In this document: positions 8,035-15,483 of the stretch, piece by piece | Layout: each line of letters opens with the position of its first letter | Numbering within the stretch: the first letter of the stretch is position 1 | Made by a program: the position numbers and the translations under genes | The notes under the pieces: generated by a model | The model's input: only the letters and a program-made list of their open reading frames with translations | What the model was told of the DNA's origin: nothing | The model's database searches: none | Assembly: GCA_049680295.1 (NCBI GenBank) | Contig: JBAUHN010000278.1 | Span: forward strand, 1-23,150 | Reading direction: 5' to 3' | Length of the DNA: 23,150 nt | Source of the DNA: JBAUHN01 sp049680295 | GTDB taxonomy: Bacteria > Pseudomonadota > Alphaproteobacteria > Rhodobacterales > Rhodobacteraceae

Positions 8035-10734
8035 CTATTGCGCAGCGGTGGCCTGTTTGTCCTGCCCTAGCAGTGGCAACACGACGCGAAACGTCGTATT
8101 TTGGGCACCATTGCGGTAGGTCACATCCCCGCCCAACCGGGTCATGATCTCACGACAAATCGCCAGTCCCAGGCCCGCTCCTGTCCCTCCTTCGGATCCA
8201 ACGCGGGCAAATTTTTCGAACATAACCTGTTGATCCTTGACGGGAATCCCCGACCCATTGTCGGTGAAATCAATCGCGACGGCATCATCGACCAGCGACA
8301 CGACAATCGACAGTTCAGGGTCATCCGCGGCGCAGTATTTCTGAGCATTTGTAATTAGATTGATGAAAACCTGCGACAATCGGTCAAGATCGGTCTCTAG
8401 CATTACGGTTTCGTCCAAGAACCGTCTGCGGATCACGATATGCCGCTCAGCGCCGGCCTGTGCGGTGGTGATCGCGTGATCCAGTACATCACTGAGTTTG
8501 CCAGATTGCCGGTTCAGCGTCACCTGACCGTTTTCCAGCACACTGAGGTCCAGTAGATCGTCCAGCAATCGGGTCAGTCGGATCGCTTCGACGTGAATGA
8601 TCGACGCGTATTTGTTTTTCTCAATCGGCCCGACCCCATCGCCATCGCGCAAGATTTCCGAAAACGCCCGGATCGACGTCATCGGCGTGCGCAACTCGTG
8701 GCTGATCTGCGACAGGAACGCGTCTTTTTGCAGCGACAGTTGGGTTAGCTTTTCGTTGGCGTCACGCAGTTGGGCAGCGGTTCGGCTTAGTTCCAGCGAT
8801 TGTGCCTCAAGCTGGCTGGAATACTCCAGCATTTGCGCAGATTCGTCCGCAACAGCCAGCAAATCCTGCACCGAAACAGCCGTGCCTCCAACGATTTGAC
8901 CGATCATAGCATGCGCCGTTGCAGCACCCACCGAACCGGCCAGCTCCCGCTCCAGCTTTTGTACGAAATCCGGCGTTGGTTCGGGCAAATGACCGGTTAA
9001 CCCCTGGCGGCGCGCTTCAGCCTGAAACAGATTTTGTGCGTCGTCAGGTCCAAGAATGCGCTGGGCCATGATCATCAAATCTTCGCATTCAGCGACAGAA
9101 GCATTCCACCCTCGGGCCTGACCGGAATGATCAAAAACATTCACAAATTGCGCGCCCTGCAACCGCTCCAAGGGCTGCGGAAATGTGAAAAGAGACACCA
9201 GGTAAAAGGCGGCCGCGTTCAATGTCAGGCTCCACATGACGGCGTGCACGGTTTCGTCCAGCCCGGATATACCAAACAGTGCCAGAGGTCGGAGCCACGA
9301 CAGACCAAAGAGACCGTGATCAAAGACCGCCGCCGACAGGGCGACACCAGGGCCGAAACTGGGTAACAACATCGTATAGACCCACAACGAAAACCCGACA
9401 CCCACCCCCGCAAGCGCGCCCAGTCTGGTGCCGCCGCGCCAAAAGATACCGCCCAGCATTGCCGGCAGAAATTGTGCAACACCGGCAAAGGAAATCAAGC
9501 CGATGGCCGCCAGCGCACCACTTCCGCCCGAGACGCGGTAGTAGAGGTACCCCAATGCAATTATCACCAAAATCGACAGGCGACGCGCCAGAATGACGAC
9601 ATTGCGCACATCGCCTGATTGCGTGGCACCAGAATTGCCTGCCGCCAGCCAAATTGGCATGACAACATGGTTGGACACCATGGTCGACAGGGCCAGGGTT
9701 GCGACAATCACCATCGAGGTTGCCGACGAAAACCCGCCCAGAAAGCTAAGCATCGCCAAGCCGTCGCGCCCCTGACTAAGCGGCACACTGACCACAAACA
9801 AATCCGGGTTGGCGCCAGCGGGCAGCAGATCAAGCCCGACAACGGCAATCGGCACCACAAAGAGACTCATCAGCATCAGATAAAGCGGAAATGCCCAACT
9901 GGCGATTTGCAAATGCCGCTCGTTGTCGTTTTCGACCACCATCACCTGAAACATGCGCGGGAGACAAACAAAGGCCGCCGCTGACAGCACTGTCAACGTG
10001 GCCCAACGTGACCCCTGAACCTGCCATTGGCCGATGTTGGACGCATCAATCCGCGCCATGGTTTCTGACAGGCCGCCCGCCACACCCCAGACGACAAAAA
10101 TACCGACCGCCATCAAGGCCACCAGTTTGACCACGGCCTCAACCGCGATAGCGATGACCACACCGTGGTGGCGCTCATTCGCGTTCAGATTACGCGTGCC
10201 GAACAGCACCGTAAAAAGCGCCAACCCCACCGCGACCCAAAACGCTGACGACGCGCTGTCAAGAACCTCTCCGCCGGTCTCGGACCCGGCAAATATCGAC
10301 AGGCTAAGCGTGACCGACTGCAATTGTAACGCGATGTAAGGGGTCACGCCGATGACGGCCATAACCGTGACCACGATCGCCAATGTGTTGGATTTTCCAT
10401 AGCGCGACGATATCAGGTCTGCGACGGATGTGACTTTGTGGCTGCGGCCAATGCGCACCAGTTTGCGCAGGCCCCACCACCAGCCGATCATCACCAATGA
10501 TGGGCCAAGATAGATGGTCACGAACTCCAGTCCGGACCGCGCGGCGTACCCAACCGCGCCATAAAATGTCCAGGCCGTACAATAGATTGACAGAGATAGC
10601 GTATAGACCAATGGCGATCTGAGAAGCCAGCCGCCCTGCCCGCGCACAGCGGCACGTTCTGCCGCGAAGGCGACTAAAAACAAAAACGCGACATAGGTCA
10701 GACATACTACAATCAGGGCATTTAGCGATGCCAT
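8035..10734 (-). CDS. SLC5-type transporter / histidine kinase fusion (CbrA/CrbS-like)
   Basis: An 899-residue membrane sensor. Residues about 5-515 are a sodium:solute symporter (SLC5) domain with some 12-13 hydrophobic segments. A STAC-like linker (ECEDLMIMAQRILGPDDAQ, about 550-566) and a helical coil (about 635-668) follow. The HisKA box is FLSQISHELRTP with phospho-accepting His679. The ATPase part shows the N box NLITNAQKY (792-800), DNGSGIP (825-831) and GTGAGLGLA (850-858). Relatives are CbrA (histidine and carbon/nitrogen balance) and CrbS (acetate response). Unlike CbrA, no PAS domain fits between the linker and HisKA. Its ATG shares one base with the TGA of the upstream membrane gene, so translation is probably coupled. 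The cognate regulator is likely the receiver protein two genes upstream. The sensed solute is unknown. Confidence 0.93.
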   Translation of the reverse strand: MASLNALIVVCLTYVAFLFLVAFAAERAAVRGQGGWLLRSPLVYTLSLSIYCTAWTFYGAVGYAARSGLEFVTIYLGPSLVMIGWWWGLRKLVRIGRSHKVTSVADLISSRYGKSNTLAIVVTVMAVIGVTPYIALQLQSVTLSLSIFAGSETGGEVLDSASSAFWVAVGLALFTVLFGTRNLNANERHHGVVIAIAVEAVVKLVALMAVGIFVVWGVAGGLSETMARIDASNIGQWQVQGSRWATLTVLSAAAFVCLPRMFQVMVVENDNERHLQIASWAFPLYLMLMSLFVVPIAVVGLDLLPAGANPDLFVVSVPLSQGRDGLAMLSFLGGFSSATSMVIVATLALSTMVSNHVVMPIWLAAGNSGATQSGDVRNVVILARRLSILVIIALGYLYYRVSGGSGALAAIGLISFAGVAQFLPAMLGGIFWRGGTRLGALAGVGVGFSLWVYTMLLPSFGPGVALSAAVFDHGLFGLSWLRPLALFGISGLDETVHAVMWSLTLNAAAFYLVSLFTFPQPLERLQGAQFVNVFDHSGQARGWNASVAECEDLMIMAQRILGPDDAQNLFQAEARRQGLTGHLPEPTPDFVQKLERELAGSVGAATAHAMIGQIVGGTAVSVQDLLAVADESAQMLEYSSQLEAQSLELSRTAAQLRDANEKLTQLSLQKDAFLSQISHELRTPMTSIRAFSEILRDGDGVGPIEKNKYASIIHVEAIRLTRLLDDLLDLSVLENGQVTLNRQSGKLSDVLDHAITTAQAGAERHIVIRRRFLDETVMLETDLDRLSQVFINLITNAQKYCAADDPELSIVVSLVDDAVAIDFTDNGSGIPVKDQQVMFEKFARVGSEGGTGAGLGLAICREIMTRLGGDVTYRNGAQNTTFRVVLPLLGQDKQATAAQ

Positions 10735-11012
10735 CAGCTAGGGTCCGTTCCGGGCGGCTCGTCCGTGGCTGCACGCGTGCGTATCCACAGCAATCCGGAC
10801 GCAACGATCAGGGCGATCCAGATGCCAAAGATATAAAGCAGCGCGTTTGAGACCGACACATGGCCATGGTCCGCACCTTCGCCCGAAGGCCACAAAAGCG
10901 GCACCATCCACAACCCCAGTCCAACAATTGGCAACACGCGCACAGCATCCATCATGCGCCGCAATCTATAGCCACGTCGTTCAAGAAACAGCGGTGTCGG
11001 AAGGCGTGCCAC
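10734..11012 (-). CDS. Two-helix membrane protein coupled to the sensor kinase
   Basis: A 92-residue protein starting with GTG at 11012, four bases after the response-regulator stop, with GGGGG as a possible ribosome site. ATG codons at residues 20-21 are alternative starts. Two membrane helices are visible, about 26-42 and 56-77, joined by a short polar loop GEGADHGHVS. The stop overlaps the kinase start as TGATG. Pseudomonas has a comparable arrangement, where the small membrane protein CbrX precedes and is translationally coupled to cbrA; small two-helix partners also accompany SLC5 transporters. Homology to either is not shown by the sequence I can see. A role as subunit or coupling cistron of the kinase is inferred. 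Confidence 0.72.
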   Translation of the reverse strand: MARLPTPLFLERRGYRLRRMMDAVRVLPIVGLGLWMVPLLWPSGEGADHGHVSVSNALLYIFGIWIALIVASGLLWIRTRAATDEPPGTDPS

Positions 11013-11016
11013 GGGG

Positions 11017-11385
11017 TTAGCCCCCGACCAGTTCGCGCACGGCGTTCAGCATGTCGGCGTTGGAAAACGGCTTGGTCATAAATCGGCTGACACCAGCCTT
11101 TTCGGCCATGTCGCGATCGCGCGCCTGACTGCGCGCAGTCAGCATCAGCACCGGCAGGTTTTCGGTATCAGTGTTGCCGCGCAATTCGGTCAATATTTCA
11201 TATCCGCTTTTCCCCGGCAGCATCACATCAAGAACCACCAGATCGGGCCGGGTTTGCGAAATAATCGCGACAGCGTCTGATCCATTGGAGTGTGTGTCCA
11301 CCCGCCAGCCCTCCCGGCTGAGCAAAAATCGCATGGCTTCGATGATGTTTTCTTCATCCTCCACCAACAGAACATGTTTGTTCAT
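11017..11385 (-). CDS. Single-domain response regulator (receiver only, CheY-like)
   Basis: A 122-residue protein holding just one receiver domain. The acidic pair is Asp10/Glu11, the phosphorylation site is Asp53 in VLDVMLPGKSG, the switch threonine is Thr83 and the conserved lysine is Lys105 in TKPFS. ATG 11385 sits behind GGGAGGGG; a TTG-type start 15 bases upstream is less likely. There is no DNA-binding output domain, unlike CbrB or CrbR, so it must pass its signal by protein contact or phosphotransfer. It is encoded next to the SLC5 kinase and is the obvious receiver for it. Possible targets in the same block are the DUF2083 regulator with its HisKA-like segment and the FliM-like protein. 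Confidence 0.92.
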   Translation of the reverse strand: MNKHVLLVEDEENIIEAMRFLLSREGWRVDTHSNGSDAVAIISQTRPDLVVLDVMLPGKSGYEILTELRGNTDTENLPVLMLTARSQARDRDMAEKAGVSRFMTKPFSNADMLNAVRELVGG

Positions 11386-11485
11386 GTTAACCCCTCCCAA
11401 GGTCGTGCGCGCCGGGTGATTGTCGCACGTCCCTCAAGGGCCTTGCAACGTCACGGGTTTACTATCAGCGCTTTTAGCAACCCTG

Positions 11486-12784
11486 TCAAAATCCTTCGCT
11501 CAAAATCGACGGCTCACGTCGGGCGGGGCAGATGTGGCGCGCGCACACCCTGCATGTCGGGCCGACAATCTGCACGGGTTGCGACATCGCCCCCGTCTTT
11601 CCGATAACCGGAACGATCAACATTGTGGCATGAAGTAAGGGCGCCGTATTGTAATCCGGTGGAGCCTTGGGTTCAGTGACGGCGTAGCAATCAAATTCCA
11701 CCGACGTGCGACCGGGTTGCGACACCCGTGCCCGCACAACCTGCCCGGGTTGCGACAACGCTGCAAACAGCGGCCACAACGGACAACAGTCGCCAATGCG
11801 CGGAATGGCAAAACCGGAAATCGCCTTACGAAACAATAAGCTACCGGATCGGTCGCATACAACCAGCCCACTTTCGATTTGCGGGCAGGCCGCCAACCGC
11901 CGCAAAATCAATGGGATTGGAACACTCAGTTCTTTGGCCAGTTGCAACGGCTCAGACATGCCCGCATCCATCGCCGCACGCAGGTCTTGCATCGGCAAAG
12001 CACGGGCATCTTCGTCAAGCTGCTCCAAAACGCCCCGCGCGATTTTGCCCGCCGCGACAGAACGCAGCAGTGGCGTGTCCTCGATCACCTGTTGCGGCGT
12101 GTCTGTCCCCGCTTCGATACCGGCAAAATAATAGGCATGGGCGCTTAAAAACGCCTCGACCTCTTCCAGCGGTGAACTTGCGGTGTCTTCGCCATCCTGA
12201 CTGGCATCGAGATACCCCACAAGCGACTTTGAGCTTTCCGCCAATCGGCGACTGTCTTCGTTGATATTGCGGTGAAACCGGTGCAGCCATTCCTTTGACA
12301 GATCCTCTTCGTCGGCAAGGATGGACGCGGTCGACCGGATTGCAGCCGCCGTCGACAGTAATTCATGCAGCGATGCCGCCAGTTGCGGGTCATGCGCCAG
12401 TCGGTCATTCAGGGTTTCGATGGTCCGCTCTAATCCGGCAATGCGGCGATGCGTGGTGGCCAGAACCTCGGACCAGCCTGGGAAACGCCCGGCAAATTCA
12501 TCGGCGCGTGCAATCTCTGATGCGTCAAGGTTCGCGTCGTCTGCCGCCTCGCGCAATGTCGCGATCAGCGCGGCCTCGGCCCCGTCGGTCAACAATGCGG
12601 GCGTGACACCCAAGGCTGCGGCGATGTCCAAAAGCAGCTTACCGCCGATTCTGCGCCGGTTGTGTTCGATCAAATTCAGGTAGGACGCCGAAATTCCGAT
12701 CAAACGGGCCAGTTCGGCCTGTCGCAGGCCCGCCACGGTGCGTCGCTCTCGGATGCGGCTGCCTGTCAATCCTTCACGTGCCAT
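11486..12784 (-). CDS. XRE/DUF2083 regulator with a HisKA-like central segment
   Basis: A 432-residue one-component regulator. Residues 8-62 form an XRE helix-turn-helix (RQAELARLIGISASYLNLIE). The C-terminal part from CCPLWPLFAALSQPG (about 333) to the closing CRVCARHICPARR (411-422) is DUF2083 with its cysteine cluster. In between there is no proper IrrE/M78 domain, only a remnant at 277-300. Residues 134-192 instead align without gaps to the HisKA domain of the neighbouring kinase, with His140-Glu141 on the phosphoacceptor pair. The ATG at 12784 is preferred; a TTG precedes it at 12787. It is the first gene of the minus-strand sensory block and diverges from the ABC importer, so either may be its target. 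The family is firm; ligand and HisKA function are inferred. Confidence 0.9.
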   Translation of the reverse strand: MAREGLTGSRIRERRTVAGLRQAELARLIGISASYLNLIEHNRRRIGGKLLLDIAAALGVTPALLTDGAEAALIATLREAADDANLDASEIARADEFAGRFPGWSEVLATTHRRIAGLERTIETLNDRLAHDPQLAASLHELLSTAAAIRSTASILADEEDLSKEWLHRFHRNINEDSRRLAESSKSLVGYLDASQDGEDTASSPLEEVEAFLSAHAYYFAGIEAGTDTPQQVIEDTPLLRSVAAGKIARGVLEQLDEDARALPMQDLRAAMDAGMSEPLQLAKELSVPIPLILRRLAACPQIESGLVVCDRSGSLLFRKAISGFAIPRIGDCCPLWPLFAALSQPGQVVRARVSQPGRTSVEFDCYAVTEPKAPPDYNTAPLLHATMLIVPVIGKTGAMSQPVQIVGPTCRVCARHICPARREPSILSEGF

Positions 12785-12843
12785 CAATAATCCAGACCAT
12801 TCTGCCGCGTTTTCAACGGGTTTCTGCGCTGCAACATTATGAA

Positions 12844-12890
12844 ATTTACAAAACCATGGAACTCTCTGTCGATTTATTTACAAAATTTAC
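12844..12890. promoter_or_regulatory. Repeated ATTTACAAAA elements, candidate operators
   Basis: ATTTACAAAA occurs at 12844-12853 and again at 12876-12885, 32 bases apart (about three helical turns). The second copy runs into another ATTTAC at 12885-12890. The region lies between the divergent DUF2083 regulator and the ABC binding-protein gene. Same-face spacing suits a dimeric or cooperative regulator; the XRE protein encoded next to it is the first candidate. No binding data exist. Confidence 0.4.
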
Positions 12891-13017
12891 GTGATTTTCA
12901 AGGGGGTTATTGCGCGGTTTTCACTTTTCACGCCATAAAGTATTTGCACCTTTGTGCCTCGCAACACGTTGGCGGCGACGCCTGCGCATTGCGGTTTAAA
13001 AAATTGGGAGGATAATA

Positions 13018-14364
13018 ATGTCCAAATCGAACCTGACACGTCGGGGCTTAATCAAAACTGGCTCCATAGCCGGCGCTGGCCTGGCTTTGCCGACGATCTT
13101 TACAGCCTCAAGTGCGGCCGCCTACACCAACGAACCTACCGGTGCGAACGTCACACTTGGCTTTAACGTACCGCAGACTGGTCCCTACGCCGAAGAAGGT
13201 CTGGACGAGCTGCGCGCGCAAGAACTTGCCGTTCAACATCTGAATGGTGAAGGCGACGGCGGAATGATGAACACATTCAGCTCGAAAGCGCTGCAGGGCA
13301 ACGGCATCTTGGGCAAGAAGGTTACATTTGTGACCGGCGACACCCAAACCAAATCAGACGCCGCACGTGCATCGGCTAAATCAATGATCGAAAAAGACGG
13401 CGCTGTAATGATCAACGGTGGCTCATCCTCGGGTGTGGCTGTTGCTGTTCAGGGCTTGTGCCAAGACGCTGGCGTTATCTTTATGGCCGGTCTGACGCAC
13501 TCCAACGACACAACCGGGAAAGACAAGAAAGCCAATGGCTTCCGTCACTTCTTTAACGGGTACATGTCTGCTGCAGCTTTGGCGCCGGTGCTGAAAACAG
13601 CCTACGGTTCTGACCGCCGCGCTTATCACCTTACTGCCGACTATACATGGGGCTGGACACAGCAGGAATCGATTGCGGCAGCGACCGAAGCCATGGGCTG
13701 GGAAACTGTGAACAACGTGCTGACGCCGCTGGCCAGCACTGACTTCTCGTCCTACATCGCGCCTGTGCTGAATTCTGGCGCTGACGTTCTGGTTCTCAAC
13801 CACTACGGCGGCAACATGGTGAACTCACTGACCAACGCGGTTCAGTTTGACTTGCTGAACAAGGAAGTGAACGGCAAGAAATTCGAAATCGTGGTACCTT
13901 TGTATTCCGAGCTGATGGCTGCGGGTGCGGGCGAAAACGTGCAAGGCGTTATCGGCTCCATGAACTGGAACTGGCAGCTGCAGGATGAAGGTTCCAAAGC
14001 CTTCGTTAAGTCCTTTGGCGAAAAGTACGGTCGTCCACCATCCAACTCGGCGCACACATGCTATGTACAGACTTTGCTTTATGCAGATGCTGTTGAGCGT
14101 GCGGGCACATTCAACCCTTGTGGCGTTGTCGAAGCGCTGGAAGGCTTTGAGTTTGACGGATTGGGCAATGGTCCGGTTCTGTACCGTGCCGATGACCACC
14201 AGTGCTTTAAAGACGTGCTTGTTATGAAGGGTAAAGAAAACCCAACAAACGAATACGACACACTGGAAATCGTCGAAGTGACACCACGTGCGCAGGTCGA
14301 ATACGCACCTGATCACCCAATGTTCGCCGGTGGTGAATTGGGAGCCTGTAACCCAGGCGCCTAA
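13018..14364 (+). CDS. ABC-importer substrate-binding protein, Tat-exported (branched-chain amino acid type)
   Basis: A 448-residue periplasmic binding protein from ATG 13018 behind TTGGGAGGAT. The N-terminus has a twin-arginine signal: TRRGLIK at 7-13, a hydrophobic stretch to about 30, then an Ala-rich end near 31-35 where cleavage is likely. The mature part fits the Leu/Ile/Val- or amide-binding (Peripla_BP_6) fold: TLGFNVPQTGPYAEEG near the start, GGSSSGVAVAVQ and an ADYTWGW segment. Tat export of the binding protein is known from some members of this group. It heads a five-gene importer operon. Similar proteins take branched-chain amino acids, urea, short amides or aromatic acids, and the ligand cannot be read from sequence. 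Confidence 0.9.
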   Translation: MSKSNLTRRGLIKTGSIAGAGLALPTIFTASSAAAYTNEPTGANVTLGFNVPQTGPYAEEGLDELRAQELAVQHLNGEGDGGMMNTFSSKALQGNGILGKKVTFVTGDTQTKSDAARASAKSMIEKDGAVMINGGSSSGVAVAVQGLCQDAGVIFMAGLTHSNDTTGKDKKANGFRHFFNGYMSAAALAPVLKTAYGSDRRAYHLTADYTWGWTQQESIAAATEAMGWETVNNVLTPLASTDFSSYIAPVLNSGADVLVLNHYGGNMVNSLTNAVQFDLLNKEVNGKKFEIVVPLYSELMAAGAGENVQGVIGSMNWNWQLQDEGSKAFVKSFGEKYGRPPSNSAHTCYVQTLLYADAVERAGTFNPCGVVEALEGFEFDGLGNGPVLYRADDHQCFKDVLVMKGKENPTNEYDTLEIVEVTPRAQVEYAPDHPMFAGGELGACNPGA

Positions 14365-14374
14365 ACTGATCTCG

Positions 14375-14409
14375 TGGGGTGCGCTTTCGGCGCACCTCAC
14401 ATTCTTTTT
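14375..14409 (+). terminator. Hairpin with T-run after the binding-protein gene (attenuating terminator)
   Basis: TGGGGTGCGC at 14375-14384 pairs with GCGCACCTCA at 14390-14399 over ten base pairs (one G-T), with loop TTTCG, followed by CATTCTTTTT. It lies in the 87 bases between the binding-protein and first permease genes. Such structures usually stop part of the transcription and protect the upstream message, so that more binding protein than permease is made. Confidence 0.7.
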
Positions 14410-14451
14410 GACGCGGGACATTACCTGCGCACTTCTCACAGGGTGGGGACC

Positions 14452-15480
14452 ATGGACGCAATCCTTCTTCAAATTCTGAACGGCCTCGATAAAGGATCGG
14501 CGTATGCGCTGATCGCATTGGGGCTCACGCTTATCTTCGGCACATTGGGCGTTGTTAACTTTGCCCACGGTGCCCTGTTCATGATCGGTGCATTTTGTTC
14601 CGTCACTGTTCAGCGCATCCTGACGCTGAGCACCGAAACGCTGGATGAAACCCAAAAGGATTTCTTGGGCAATCCGCTTAAAATCAAAACCCCTTATGTA
14701 GAAAGCTGGTTTGGACCCGAGACAGGTGCCGCGATCATTGACTGGTCGGTGCCGCTGGCGATCCTGTTTGCGATCCCGGTGATGGCACTGATCGGGTTGA
14801 TCATGGAACGCGGGTTTATCAAGCATTTCTACAAACGTCCCCATGCAGATCAGATCCTTGTCACCTTTGGCCTGGCGATCGTTTTGCAAGAAGTGGTCAA
14901 ATATTTTTACGGTGCAAACCCCATTCCGACCCCTGCTCCGGATGCTTTCAGAGGTAGCTTCGATTTTGGCCCCATGCTGGGCCTGGACACTTCATTGGCC
15001 TATCCCTACTGGCGGTTGGTCTACTTTGGCTTTTCGGCTGCAATCATCGGTGGCGTGTTTGCCTTTCTGCGATTTACGACTTTTGGCATGGTTGTGCGCG
15101 CCGGGATGGCCGACCGCGAAACCGTTGGCCTGTTGGGCATCAACATCGACAAACGGTTCACCATCATGTTCGCTTTGGCGGCTTGTGTGGCCGGTCTGGC
15201 GGGTGTGATGTACGCGCCAATCAATTCGCCCAACTACCACATGGGCATGGATTTTCTGGTGCTCAGCTTCGTGGTGGTCGTTGTTGGCGGCATGGGGTCT
15301 CTGCCCGGTGCGGTGATGGCCGGTTTCTTGCTTGGCATCCTCGAAAGCTTTGCGTCAATGAACGAAGTCAAAGCGATTTTGCCGGGCGTCGACCAGATCA
15401 TCATCTATCTCGTCGCAATTATCATACTGCTCACAAGACCGCGTGGCCTGATGGGTCGCAAAGGCGTGATGGAGGAATAA
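14452..15480 (+). CDS. ABC-importer permease, LivH type
   Basis: A 342-residue inner-membrane permease. It starts at ATG 14452 behind GGGTGGGGAC; the frame stays open further upstream, but MDAILLQILNGLDKGSAY is the typical LivH beginning. GLTLIFGTLGVVNFAHGALFM is the family signature of the first helices, and VVGGMGSLPGAVMAGFLLG that of the last part. About 40 extra residues (roughly 60-100, ETLDETQKDFLGNP onward) between the second and third helix make it longer than the usual 290-310. They should lie in the periplasm and may touch the binding protein. Its partner is the LivM-type permease starting three bases later. Confidence 0.92.
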   Translation: MDAILLQILNGLDKGSAYALIALGLTLIFGTLGVVNFAHGALFMIGAFCSVTVQRILTLSTETLDETQKDFLGNPLKIKTPYVESWFGPETGAAIIDWSVPLAILFAIPVMALIGLIMERGFIKHFYKRPHADQILVTFGLAIVLQEVVKYFYGANPIPTPAPDAFRGSFDFGPMLGLDTSLAYPYWRLVYFGFSAAIIGGVFAFLRFTTFGMVVRAGMADRETVGLLGINIDKRFTIMFALAACVAGLAGVMYAPINSPNYHMGMDFLVLSFVVVVVGGMGSLPGAVMAGFLLGILESFASMNEVKAILPGVDQIIIYLVAIIILLTRPRGLMGRKGVMEE

Positions 15481-15483
15481 GAC

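Noticed and set aside
11435..11445. CAAGGGCCTTG palindrome between the two regulator genes.
   Set aside because: The arms meet almost without a loop and no T-run follows, so it is neither a terminator nor a convincing operator.
13825..14889. Open frame of 354 codons antisense to the binding-protein and permease genes.
   Set aside because: It spans two genes and the terminator hairpin on the other strand, with a product of low-quality composition; a consequence of codon bias.
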